Shown in pieces: positions 36,101 to 45,271 of a stretch of 64,000 bases of DNA (position 1 is the stretch's first letter; every line of letters starts with the position of its first letter). A program made the position numbers and the translations under genes. The notes under the pieces are model-generated. The model searched no databases. It was given only the letters and a program-made list of their open reading frames with translations, and was not told the origin of the DNA. Origin of the DNA: Desmodesmus armatus (lineage: Eukaryota > Chlorophyta > Chlorophyceae > Sphaeropleales > Scenedesmaceae); assembly GCA_007449985.2 (NCBI GenBank), contig VIIQ02000206.1, positions 124,001 to 188,000 of the forward strand, given 5' to 3'.

Positions 36101-36432
36101 AGGTGCTGAGGCAGTAGCTGCAGCAGCATATGAGCTTGAGGCTAGTGCTTACACAGGATATGGCTTCACTTGCATCCACTGTGTTCCCTTTGTACAAACT
36201 CTGATATCATCTTGTCATGAAATGCCATCCTGTGTGCTGTGTCGCCTGCGTGCCTGCTGTTTCCTGCAGCACGATGTCCTACATCCTTGCTCCCAGCCTG
36301 GTTGCCCCGCGTGTGTGCACCAAGGCCTCCGCCCTCATGGCACTGACCTACCAGGTGGCCCATATTCTGGGCCTTGTTGTGGCAACAGGGCTGGCGTTGG
36401 CCCTGTATGGGGACATAGCAGGGGAGCTGTGA
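30168..36432 (+). CDS. ENT: Equilibrative nucleoside transporter (ENT/SLC29)
   Basis: Thirteen exons join in phase to 903 codons plus TGA: 30168-30251, 30587-30658 or 30690-30761, 31027-31072, 31295-31378, 31811-31952, 32168-32234, 32550-32738, 33225-33327, 33501-34925, 35151-35263, 35617-35763, 35931-36007, 36270-36432. ENTs are 11-helix carriers for nucleosides and nucleobases. Diagnostic points: LPWxIMLSQLA in helix 1 (family LLPWNFF), a helical series from exons 3-7, SDIVGRMLP after helix 8 (family FDWLGR), PPRLQHDPYVLVLILLLWLCGGYIN (family helix 10, FSNGYLAS), and a last helix with ATGLALALYG. Between helices 6 and 7, exon 9 alone encodes about 475 residues rich in Ala, Ser, Gln and Gly; the human ENT1 loop is far shorter. 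Target membrane and substrate cannot be read from sequence. Confidence 0.8.
30587..30761 (+). CDS. ENT: ENT exons 2a and 2b, tandem duplicate exons
   Basis: Exon 2a (30587-30658) encodes ISYTLPWIIMLSQLAYYSK and exon 2b (30690-30761) encodes TAYKLPWMIMLSQLAFYSK; both end KVYGPQ. Each is 72 bp, phase 0-0, with an AG acceptor and a GT donor. The gap between them is 31 bp (30659-30689), too short for a normal spliceosomal intron, so one transcript should contain only one. They cover the helix 1 LPW motif, part of the substrate path in this family. Confidence 0.75.
32804..32881 (+). CDS. Duplicate of ENT exon 7 3' part, possible cassette exon
   Basis: This 78 bp segment (26 codons, phase 0-0) has TAG before it and GTGCGG after it. 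It encodes QYWGILSGKVAYDDGTRQP, as in exon 7 with one replacement (P to A). Inclusion would repeat the start of the cytoplasmic loop in frame. The intron from exon 7 would be 65 bp. Confidence 0.6.
35289..35371. mobile_element. LTR-like fragment, copy 1 (in ENT intron 10)
   Basis: The stretch from ggggcagggagtatgttac to aaccacataagtt matches 41197-41280 at most positions. The gggagTATGTTAC start suggests a polypurine tract next to an LTR end beginning TG. It is followed by a duplicated piece of exon 10. Element family unknown. Confidence 0.5.
35455..35492 (+). repeat. Echo of the 3' end of ENT exon 10
   Basis: Repeats the last ~34 bases of exon 10 (SGMLGEFLPQ) but the donor GT is replaced by CC, so it should not be spliced. 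Confidence 0.75.
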
Positions 36433-36528
36433 GGCCGCCCTCGCTGCAGAGAGGTGTTGGTGTGGCGCATGGAAGTCCCGTGGTGGGCCACTGTGCCTCT
36501 GGCCTCTGAAGGATCGCTGCTGCACTGT

Positions 36529-36863
36529 ATCGCGTGTGTGCACCAAGGCCTCCGCCCTCATGGCACTCACCTACCAGGTGGCCCACATTCTGGGCCTTGT
36601 CGTAGCAACAGGGCTGGCGCTGGCACTGTATGGAGATATAGCAGGGGAGCTGTGAGGTCACCCCTTCTGCAGAGATGTGTTGGTGTTGCGCATGGAAGTC
36701 TCCTAGTGGGCTGGCTCGGCCACTGTGCCTCTGGGGCGGCTTGGCGGACTGCGGCACTGCCTTGCGTGTCTGCACCAAGGCCCCGGCCCTTGTGGCTCAA
36801 ATCCAGGCCTTCCGACGACCACAGGGCTGGCGTTGGCGCTTTACGGCGGCATAGCAGGGTAGC
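36529..36863 (+). repeat. Two degenerating copies of the ENT terminal exon
   Basis: At 36529-36655 about 127 bp repeat exon 13 nearly intact to its TGA, and a third copy at about 36765-36863 has internal deletions and a TAG. Neither has the acceptor of the true exon (ttcctgcag at 36261-36269), so they probably lie in the 3' UTR or beyond it. Spacing between copies is about 225 bp. Confidence 0.8.
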
Positions 36864-38170
36864 TGTGCTCTGGCTTGCGGGTTGGGCGTGCGTGTATTCC
36901 TGCCAACGCAGTTGCAATTGCAGCCCTGTGGTGCTTTGTTCAAGGCTTATGAGGTGGGAGCAGCGTGTGCTTGTGCCCTACCGCATGAGTACTGTGGAGC
37001 ACCAGTGCGCAAACGAACCTGTACGCCATAGTGTTGTATATATTGCTGGTGTCATCTGCGTGGTGACAGGCGCAGGGTCTTTTCAAGGAGCAGGAGGGCA
37101 GCATGTATGCAGCTTGCAGTATTGTGTGGGAGTGGGGGTAGGCTGGCGAGGTGCTCATCCTTTTCAGTACAATGCATGCCAGCTGCTTGTTTTGTACTAC
37201 ATAGTATTCTGTTGGTTGTTTGGCCTCTGTGATGTGCACAGTGTGATCAACGATGTTGGTGAGGGGCGCCTACTTGGCAACTGTGTGCTCATGGGCTTAT
37301 TCACGTTGTCATGCGTGCAACCGAATGCAGGGTTCCATGTTATGTTCCGCCAGCCCCCAGTATGATGCCACAGCCGCAGCTTTCTGCTGGCATGAGTGTG
37401 CGAATGGCCTGCTGACGCCAACATGTTCAGAAGGCGCCTTCAAAGCTGCAGTCACTAGTCACTAGTGCGGCACTACCACGGTGGTAGTGCTACCCCATAT
37501 GATGCACCAATTTGAGTTCAAGTGTTCACGGCTGATACCACACGAGCCAAGCCAATTGCAGACCCAAACCGTATGTGCTGTCGCCATTTCTGCTCAACGG
37601 GACGGTCAAGAAGTCGAAAGTTGCAGTAGTGCCTTGGTGCTGTGACAAGAGCAAGGGTCTGGTTGCTGTCCGAATGTTGGGATAGCCCGCGGTGATGGGG
37701 TACCATGCCGGCCGCATTGCAGCAGCGCTCCAATGCTAATGGGTGTCGATGCTGGCCTGTATGCACCATGCATATCACATGGTTGGGAACATTGGACAGG
37801 GCATCCTAGTGTGCACAACATGTGGACAGGACATGCAGCAGCGACCACAGGGAAAGACCCAAGGGCCAAGCAAGCCCCATACCTGGACGTTTGAGCACTT
37901 TTCACAGCTGTTCAGGGCTGCTGACTGTGTACCCATCAGCCCTGGCATGCACATTTTGGTCACGTTCGCTTTCCGCCTGCCTGAGGGCTGTCCGCCAGCA
38001 ACCGCAGTGGTGCTGTCGACGACGCGTCGGGGCTTCGTAGACATCGCGATGGGCTTACATAGTTTGCCTTTCGAAAGTGGTAGTTATCGTCACGTTGCGG
38101 CAACGGACCCTCCCTTGGACCTTGGCGCAGGTCGACCTTCCCTTGGAAGTTAGCGTCTACGTCAGACGTT
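36864..38170. other. Intergenic gap after ENT
   Basis: I do not recognise a gene here. A perfect inverted repeat with 10 bp arms and a one-base centre (GCACTACCAC / GTGGTAGTGC) lies at 37470-37490, next to a repeated cactagt motif at 37452-37466. Open frames around 37743-38153 show no family motif and are probably chance. Confidence 0.4.
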
Positions 38171-38174
38171 GCAG

Positions 38175-38480
38175 TGGAAGGGCGACGTGCACACCAAGGT
38201 TTAGCCGAAGAGTTCAAGGTAGCATAAATTAGTCACCTTGCAAACTCGAGCAGTAGTTTGTTTCTCCCAACCTTCGGGCATCTTAGCTGCGTGTTTCCAA
38301 CTGACTGCTGCCCTCGGACCTCGGAGCACGTCGGTGGAAGGCGGTGCCGTGCACAATTAAGGTTCAGCCAAAGACTGCTGCGAAGCATGTGCTATCTTGC
38401 ACAACAGGGGCGATAGTTCGCTTCTTTTCAGCCTTCGGGCATCTTTACCTGCGTGTTTTGACCTGACGACTGCCACCCTG
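38175..38480 (+). repeat. Two ~160 bp tandem repeats just upstream of copy B
   Basis: Units at about 38175-38312 and 38333-38475 share gtggaagg, gtgcaca, aaggttyagcc, caccttgca/ctatcttgca-like, ccttcgggcatct and gcgtgtttyraccyga motifs in the same order. The second ends 16 bases before the ATG at 38491, so the repeats probably include the promoter and 5' UTR of copy B. Confidence 0.6.
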
Positions 38481-38490
38481 CCGTAGCACC

Positions 38491-40899
38491 ATGACCACGA
38501 CCCCTTGGATAGCTGCGACTGCTGTCTTTGTTACTCTGGTGCTTGGAAACCTTTACTTGGGGACACTTGAGCACACCAGTGCGCAGCACCACAGCAAACC
38601 ACCAGCTGCAGGACAGTTGACACCACAAGACAACCCAGTCTTGGCAGCGCTCAGAGCCGCTACTGCAGGCAACACAAGCAGCAGGGCCCTTGCCAATTCA
38701 CGTGATGCTGCTGCCCACAACAAGAGTTGCTGTCGGATTGGTCCCATGCAGGGTGTGCTGGCTGCACCAGCTGCCTTCCAGAAGGCCGCTCGAAGCCTTG
38801 AAGCAGCAGGCAGCATGCAGGAAGCTCGCAGAATCACGATGGCGGCTCGACCACACCTTGCAAAGCCCTGGGCAGAAGCCCTGCAGGCCGTTGTGGCAGC
38901 CAACACACAGACAGGCAACAGCAGTTGCCAGTGCCGCTCTGTGGAGGTCCTGCCAGCAGCACATGACCGTCCCAGGGGCAGCAACAGCTCGACAGCAATC
39001 CTATTAGTCATCAACTCCTGGGCAAGGCTGATGCAGCACTCAATCCCTATCTACTCGGCCAACCTGCTGATGTTGTGGTTCTACGCGCGCACGCATGGCT
39101 ATGGCCTGCACATCTACGTGCATGGTGTTGACCTGCCGCCCTGGATGCCTGTCTACTTCATCAAGCCCGCAGGCCTCCTGCACATGATGGATGACCTGCA
39201 CTACCAGCACGTCATGTACTGTGACTGGGACGTGCTGCTCTCGCCACACACAGCACCACCCCTGTCCCTCTTCTACTCGGAGTACCCCAAGGCTGGCTTG
39301 CTGTTTCAAGGCGAGTACAACCTTGGTGCTGGGGCAAACCTCTGGCGCAACACACCAGATGGCCGAGCCTTCCTGCAGGCCTGGTGGGACCTCGGCGCAC
39401 AGGGCTGTTGCCCCACAGCCCAGCACGACCAGTCAGCTCTCAAGCACATCGTTGCCGCCTACCTAGCCAACTTCACAGGGGAAGCGTCCCTGTACGGGCG
39501 CAGGGCGCAGCATCGTTTCAAGCTCCCTGCAAAGCTGCCCCCTCCTCTGGCATCAAGCCCAGGAAGCGGTCCTTTTGCAGTGCACAGCACAGAGCCACCG
39601 TCCACACCAGCCAGCAAGTGGATGCAGCTGCGGCCGTTGCTGCAGGAGAGGGGCACTGCAGTAGGCATGGTGGGCCTGGACGTGCACTATCCAAGGTGAG
39701 AACACAGAACTTCTGAGTATTGAGGAGAGTAGTACTCTACTAACTCAACTAGTACTCAACTAGTTGGGGACAGAGTCCAAAGCTCGCTAGCCAGCGAGCC
39801 AAGGGCAATTGAGGGAGCCCAGAGGGCCAACGAACGGTACGGTACCCCAGTTTCAGGTGTGAGGGCGATCAAAATCACCATCTGCAAAGCCAGCCGTCAA
39901 TTCCAGTGGCATCACATGGGCAGGGATGCCCTGGGTAGTCACTCTGCAGCATAAGGCGGCACCTTCACTCCGTCCAGCCAGTGGGGCACATACGCTATGT
40001 GCATGTGTGTGGGTAAGCCTGACTGCTGCGATGAATTACTGGTGCCATGAAGGCATGCCTGCGCGCAGTAATGGAACACTTGCTGAGTGTTGCGGCCTAC
40101 TGAGTCAGTATCTTCTGGTGAATTTGAAGCAACCGGGAGGCACACAAGTCCAGCACGAATGCACACCCCTCAGTGCACACAAACATTGTTGTTGCTGACT
40201 GAACCACTCTGATGTTGCTGCCGTTCATCACATGCTGCCTGCCCCCTGTCTGCCTACAGGCACCCTGGCATGGGTCCTGCTAAGCTTGCCTTTGTCAACT
40301 GCATGGGCATGTGGTGGGGCTGCATACCGCCTGACAGTCCAGCACTGCTGTACCACACTGGGGGTGGCAAAATGGTGAGCAAGCAGCTGGCCTAAGCACC
40401 TGGTGATCCGCTAGTCACTGAGGGTGGCCCTCAGGGCTGCTCTGTCAATGCATAGCGCAGGCAGTGAAGGCATGCCTACCAAGGGGATCATCATCTCTTG
40501 AAGCAGTGCAGCCGCCTGCCAAGGGTTCAGCTACTCGAGAGTGCAGACTCTACACTGTGCAGGACATACTGACAACCGGGTCGCTACTAGTAGGTGACAG
40601 TGAGTTTTGTGCATACCACCGGATGGTCTTGTGGCTGTCTCACTTCTTCAATGAGCCCCCTGGGCCCCTGGCGAGGGTGAATGGACCAGAACTGGAAATG
40701 GGCACTGGCCCAGTGCTAACTCGGCACTTCAAGAACCTTGCGGCAAGGTGTGCATGCCAACTAACAATGTTGCCGCTCTTGTGACATGCGCATGCAGACA
40801 AGCCTGGACCCACACTGGATTGCACAAATGCTGGTAAACTATTTGTCGGACTGGCTGGATCTTTATTATGAGACCAAGCATTCACAACACGGTGTGTGA
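38491..40899 (+). CDS. GT34-like type II membrane glycosyltransferase (copy B)
   Basis: Three exons: 38491-39695, 40260-40374 and 40798-40899, in phase, 473 codons plus stop. Residues 6-24 (WIAATAVFVTLVLGNLYLG) form a signal anchor directly after the initiator, giving type II topology; about 150 residues of stem follow. Catalytic landmarks: FYARTHGYGLHIYVHG, a D-x-D in MYCDWDVLLSP, LWRNTPDGRAFLQAWWD, HDQSALKHIV. The C-terminal part has CMGMWWGCIPPDSPALLYHTG, matching CLGQWRGCVPFDTPSLLYHTG in copy A. Predicted site is the Golgi lumen; sugars are unknown. Compared with copy A, introns in the catalytic part are missing and one different intron (after VHYPR) is present; only the last intron position is shared. 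Copy B is shorter because it lacks the low-complexity insertion. Confidence 0.72.
39725..39925. mobile_element. Dispersed repeat, copy 2 (in copy B intron 1)
   Basis: An agtactctacta/actagtact stretch precedes ccagcgagccaagggc, gtgagggcgatca and aagccagccgtcaa, matching the order of motifs at 11520-11700. Both copies lie in introns of genes on opposite strands but read in the same plus-strand direction. Confidence 0.5.
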
Positions 40900-41190
40900 T
40901 CCGATGTTGGGCCAACATTCAGTGCGTGCTGAGCTCTGACACCGCTGTGATGCAGTCAGCATCTGACAACAGGGGCTGTCACAACTGAGGCTCCGACAGC
41001 ATATGACAGCAATGAGGAGCTCATGAGAGGTCAGTTATGACAGCCATGCGGTGAAGGTGGAGCACACACTTGCTCACACTCATGATGCCGCAACTGGTCA
41101 CTGGTCGTCAAGACCAGCCATGCCATGTTAGGCTAACACTGAGTGCCTGGGACATTGGGGATTCCAAGGGCCACATGTGAAGGCCATGTC
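40900..41190. other. 3' flank of copy B
   Basis: Contains the presumed 3' UTR of copy B. Several cagcatctgacaac / catatgacagc-like short repeats (40960-41010) are present. No gene is seen. Confidence 0.4.
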
Positions 41191-41196
41191 GTAAAT

Positions 41197-41380
41197 GGGG
41201 GAGTATGTTACATGGACATTTTCGCCAAACAACAATGGCATTGCCCACCAGGATCGAGCCAGGTGAACCTCATAAGTTGTCTCCCCTGCGGTGGTTTGCA
41301 CCACCTACACCGGGTTGACCAAAGAAGGCAGAACCACCAGAATTGCAGCAAGTGCCAGCCATGCTAGGAACCTATTGTGT
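41197..41380. mobile_element. LTR-like fragment, copy 2
   Basis: The first 84 bases match 35289-35371. The sequence gggggagTATGTTAC fits the polypurine-LTR junction of a retrotransposon. Following sequence to about 41380 has no counterpart in the first copy. No coding region is attached. Confidence 0.5.
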
Positions 41381-41438
41381 GCAGAGATGAGGGCAGGCAA
41401 CTATACCAGTGTGGACACAAGAAACAGAACAAAGTCAG

Positions 41439-41882
41439 TCAAATACCCATAGTAAGGCCAAGCAAGCGTGCTCTGCGCACTTTCATTTTGTACAAAGTGT
41501 GTGCCAGGGCCGACTGTTCGGCATGTTGAAACACAGTAGCAACACAATCTTGGTCACCCAACTGGACTGAAGCCGGGTCAGCAAAGGCTGGGCAGGCGGT
41601 GCGCAGATCATCATACACGGGACATTCAAGAATGAAGTGCTTTAGATCTTCAACATTGTTGCTGGTGCCAGTACGGGCCAGCACAGCAGCGCGGTTGGCC
41701 AGCGAAGCGTCCTGACCAGAGCACAAACGACAGATGCGATCCGCCCTTGGGACAGACTCCCTACGCTTGCGACCCTGCTCAATTTCAAGATGTGCAGAGC
41801 CAACACGCAACTGCGCCAGGTTTTGTGCCACGTTGAAAGACAAGCACAAATGGTTCATGGGCATGAAATAGTGCGTGGGCAT
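41439..41882 (-). pseudogene. LINE reverse transcriptase C-terminus (zinc-binding), remnant
   Basis: The - strand frame reads LAQLRVGSAHLEIEQGRKRR, then RICRLCSGQD, VEDLKHFILECPVYDDLR and a basic C-terminus. The C-x2-C, then H-x4-C arrangement with ExxxHxxxECPxYxxLR is the hallmark of the zinc-binding region found after the RT domain in non-LTR (L1/I-like) retrotransposon ORF2 proteins. Only this end is present; no RT or endonuclease motifs are seen upstream, so it is a 5'-truncated copy, the usual LINE insertion product. A 37 bp tandem duplication (atggttcatgggcatgaaat start) at 41848-41921 lies at its upstream edge. Confidence 0.7.
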
Positions 41883-41924
41883 GTAAATGGTTCATGGGCA
41901 TGAAATAGTGCGTGGGCATGTTGC

Positions 41925-44541
41925 TTCTCAAAGCACACCATGATGTTGCCTCCAGAGAGGCTGTGCAGTGTGCCAAACCTGCAGTATTGACAGTGTACTT
42001 GTGTCACACAGTGGTGGTGGGTAGGGGGTGCACATCACATGCATGTGCCCTAGGGTAGCCCACTGGTCTCTTTGGCAGCGGCTGCCACAGCAAGTCACTG
42101 GCATACCCCGCATGGCATGCCCACTATCTTGCCAGCAACATGTACTACATGTTAAATGGCATATTTCATCTGGTGCCATGGAAAGGAATCACATTTTATC
42201 TTGTGCAATGCCCAGTCCGACTGGTTGTTTGAGCTTGCAGATGGCAGGGCCAGCGAAGGATATCCATTGAAAGCACAACACTGCTGATGTAGTGCACATG
42301 CCTTGCTTTGCTACCTCAGCATCAATGCCAGGCCGTCCACGGATGGCGGCTGTGCACCGGCCCTTACTGAAGCTTTACCTGGTGTGGTCACCAGGTGCCG
42401 CCATCCACATCACCGTGCACCGACGTGAGCACAGAGTGTTTGGCAGCCAGATGCTGCACACAGCGTTTCTTTGTCAGGGTGGCTTGTCAAGCATATGATG
42501 CAGCTCAGTGACCGGTGTTCATCTCATCTACAGACTCTGTATTGAGTCTATGATGTTGCAGTCCTATGCATGGTGTTGACTCCAGATTTCAAGGCATACA
42601 TGCATGGACCCCATGCACTCGTTTCAAGCTGGGAATACTGATGGTGGTGTCCAGAGTAAGCCTTGAATGACCTGGTCAGGCCGTCTTGAAGGTCTGAAGT
42701 TAGAAGAGTGGTGTCTAGATGAAGCCAGCACTGAACATGTTGTGTCTTGTTTTACGGTGGAGACGTGGCGATCACTATGAGGTCACACACGGCCCCCTCC
42801 TCGATTAACGCTAAATGCCTGGCGTTTTAGCGTCATCTCTCTCCCTCTCTCTCTGTGTGTCTTGTTTGCTCACCGTGAGCAAATCAGTGGGCCACTGATG
42901 AGGAGTTTGGAGAGTTGTGCCATCTGTTGATGAGAGGTTTGCCAAACCCCTGCGCCTCTGTGACTCACCGCTGAACGGTTGTCAAAAGAGTTTGGAGCAA
43001 GCTGAGGTTGACTTGATTGTAGCCGCACTCATGCTGCAGGGGTGCACATGCCCACCATGCAGTATGTCCTGCATGCACGCTTTGTGCCAATTGTCAATGA
43101 TCGCAGTCTGAGTCTGAGTCTAAACCTGAGGTCGCAGTTTCAACACCTTGGTATGTTGTTTGCATGGCTTGCAGCATGCCTACATGTGCGTTCTTGCATA
43201 ATCACTCCAATCCCATATGTACCAGGTGTCCGTGTTTATGCAGCGATTAATTGTTGCATTATACACAAGTATTTGCGAACAGGCGCAACCTGTGTCACAG
43301 CACCCAACACCCATGAACCTGGAACAAGCAACCGTGTTGGCAGATGCTAGCATGCGGCAAGTTCATGCAGCAAACACCAACTGTACAACACCCGCTCCGA
43401 CAGGTGCTGAACACCCGGTGTGCTGACAGCATCACATTTCAGACACACGAGCGCTGGTCCATGCAACTGTTGATGTGTGCCAAACTAGCATGCCAGACTG
43501 CCACTGGCTCGGCCACTACAGCAAAGAACGGCGTTGCATCAGTCATCTCCATTCGGATATGCATCATCTCCGTATACCTACAGGCACAGTGTGCCTGTCA
43601 GCTGGTGCTCAGAACTATAGGTTCATCTTTCAGTGCTGTCTGTGCCTCTTGTGGTGTGTCGTGATACAAGAGGTGCTGCAGCACAAGGGCCACACAGAGC
43701 CACCGTCCTCATCGGTAACTTACCGTGAGTTGAACTCACCTGCACAATCATTGTGTGCACAACTTGTCATGGCATGCAAGCAAGCAAGAAGAAAGCCGCC
43801 AAAGCAGCAGCGTGAGCAGCAAGATACTGGACATCCTATGAGTAGTACACTGGCAGTTGCGCTTCATACACCGTGTAAGAATGTCGGACATGGCATGTCA
43901 GGGGTCCTGGACCAATGTTCACAATCTGAGTGAGCCTGTAGGCCCATGGCATGGTGTATGGGCTTATGCAACCCGGGTGCGTGGGCCATGCCACTGCACG
44001 TAACCTGTAAATCATAAGAGCTAGTGGAACATGGTATGCATTATCGTTCAGCGCGCAGGCAATGCCGTTGTACTTTGTGGTTGTACCCTTGGTGTGCACT
44101 GCACCCTTCCACCGACGTTCGGCTTCGTCTAGGTCCGATGGAAGTGCGCTTGCGCACATGCACAGCAGTCACAGTACAAGCCAACGTACGTGTAATATAT
44201 ATACTCATTTGACACGAAGGGAACTCTCCTAAGGTTTGCGACGACTTGTGAAATACAGCGATCGCGCGCAACGGCGAAGGGCGAAGGCGACCACATGCAT
44301 CAAGCACCGTTTCTGGCCCAACCAGCAATTGTGTAGCAGCAGCTTACATGTAAAAACAGATTGAGTTTTTTGAAATATCGTATGGGGAACAACGCCGAAT
44401 GTGTGTCCATGACTGACTGTTGCGATGTGTAGGACTTTTTGACCAATTGCATCCCAGCAGCTGCACGCATCTTGAACGTGACCGCAAGATAGCAACAGCC
44501 TGCAGTGCAGCCACGTCATCTTCAGGCTGGATTCAGAATAA
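41925..44541. other. Repeat-rich intergenic region left of the satellite array
   Basis: No gene is supported. Three close inverted repeats stand at 42809-42832 (CGCTAAA / TTTTAGCG), 42865-42883 (TTTGCTCAC / GTGAGCAAA, perfect) and 42884-42898 (TCAGTGG / CCACTGA, perfect), the last two abutting. A ctctctctc stretch lies between the first two. Open frames at 43340-43930 lack family motifs. Confidence 0.5.
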
Positions 44542-45271
44542 CTGTCATGTCCACCAGTTCAAATTATTTCAATCAACGTGTGGCCAGCTGAGCTCCAGCC
44601 AGTGCAGTGCTCATAAGGTCGTTTGTCCTTGCTTGTGATAATATCGGGAATGTCTGGTAGGGCCCAGGCGGGCGTGAGTTGCCTTGTGAACCTGTGTCTG
44701 CAACACTACTGGTTGAGCCATGGGTGCTGGTCACCTGTGTCAACCTGTTGAGCAGCTGTTCGTGTCACACTGCATGTCATAGGCCGGTGTCTGATGGGGA
44801 TCATCTTGCATTCAGCAACAGTGTGTAGCTGCAGTGTGCTGGGCGCTGGTTGACGTGGTGCTCGACCTGTCCGACAGGAGTCCTGCCAGACCATCTTGGT
44901 CGCTGCATTATTGCTGTGGGGCTGCAACAAATGCGGTGTGTATGTGTGCTTCCCCCACCGCATTGTGTGTGACACACAACGACGTACAGCTTGGGTGCAG
45001 ACAGCGCCGTTCGTTCAAGGTACATGGCAGTGTAGAACGACACCACTTTGGGTTTGGTGAGCATGTGTTCCTGCACTGCGAGAGTATTGCAAGTTGAAGA
45101 ACCATGGAAGGATCGAACTTCCTCCCACAGCAGCGTGTGTGCCGCTGCTGTGGTAGCCAGCCAGGCAAGCTCAGAATGGGCACCCTTCACCAGCTTGGCA
45201 GTGACCAAGCCGGATCATCAGGGTGGGCTCTTCCTCATGTTGTTCATGTGGTGAGGCTTGAGCCAGAAAGT

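Noticed and set aside
37743..38153. 136-codon plus-strand frame before copy B
   Set aside because: No recognisable motif, no splice context, and it overlaps the start of the tandem upstream repeat.
42891..42960. CTGATGAG core suggesting a hammerhead ribozyme
   Set aside because: No GAAA box or stem arrangement follows at the needed distance. The CGAAAC strings in the satellite blocks likewise lack a partner CTGATGA.
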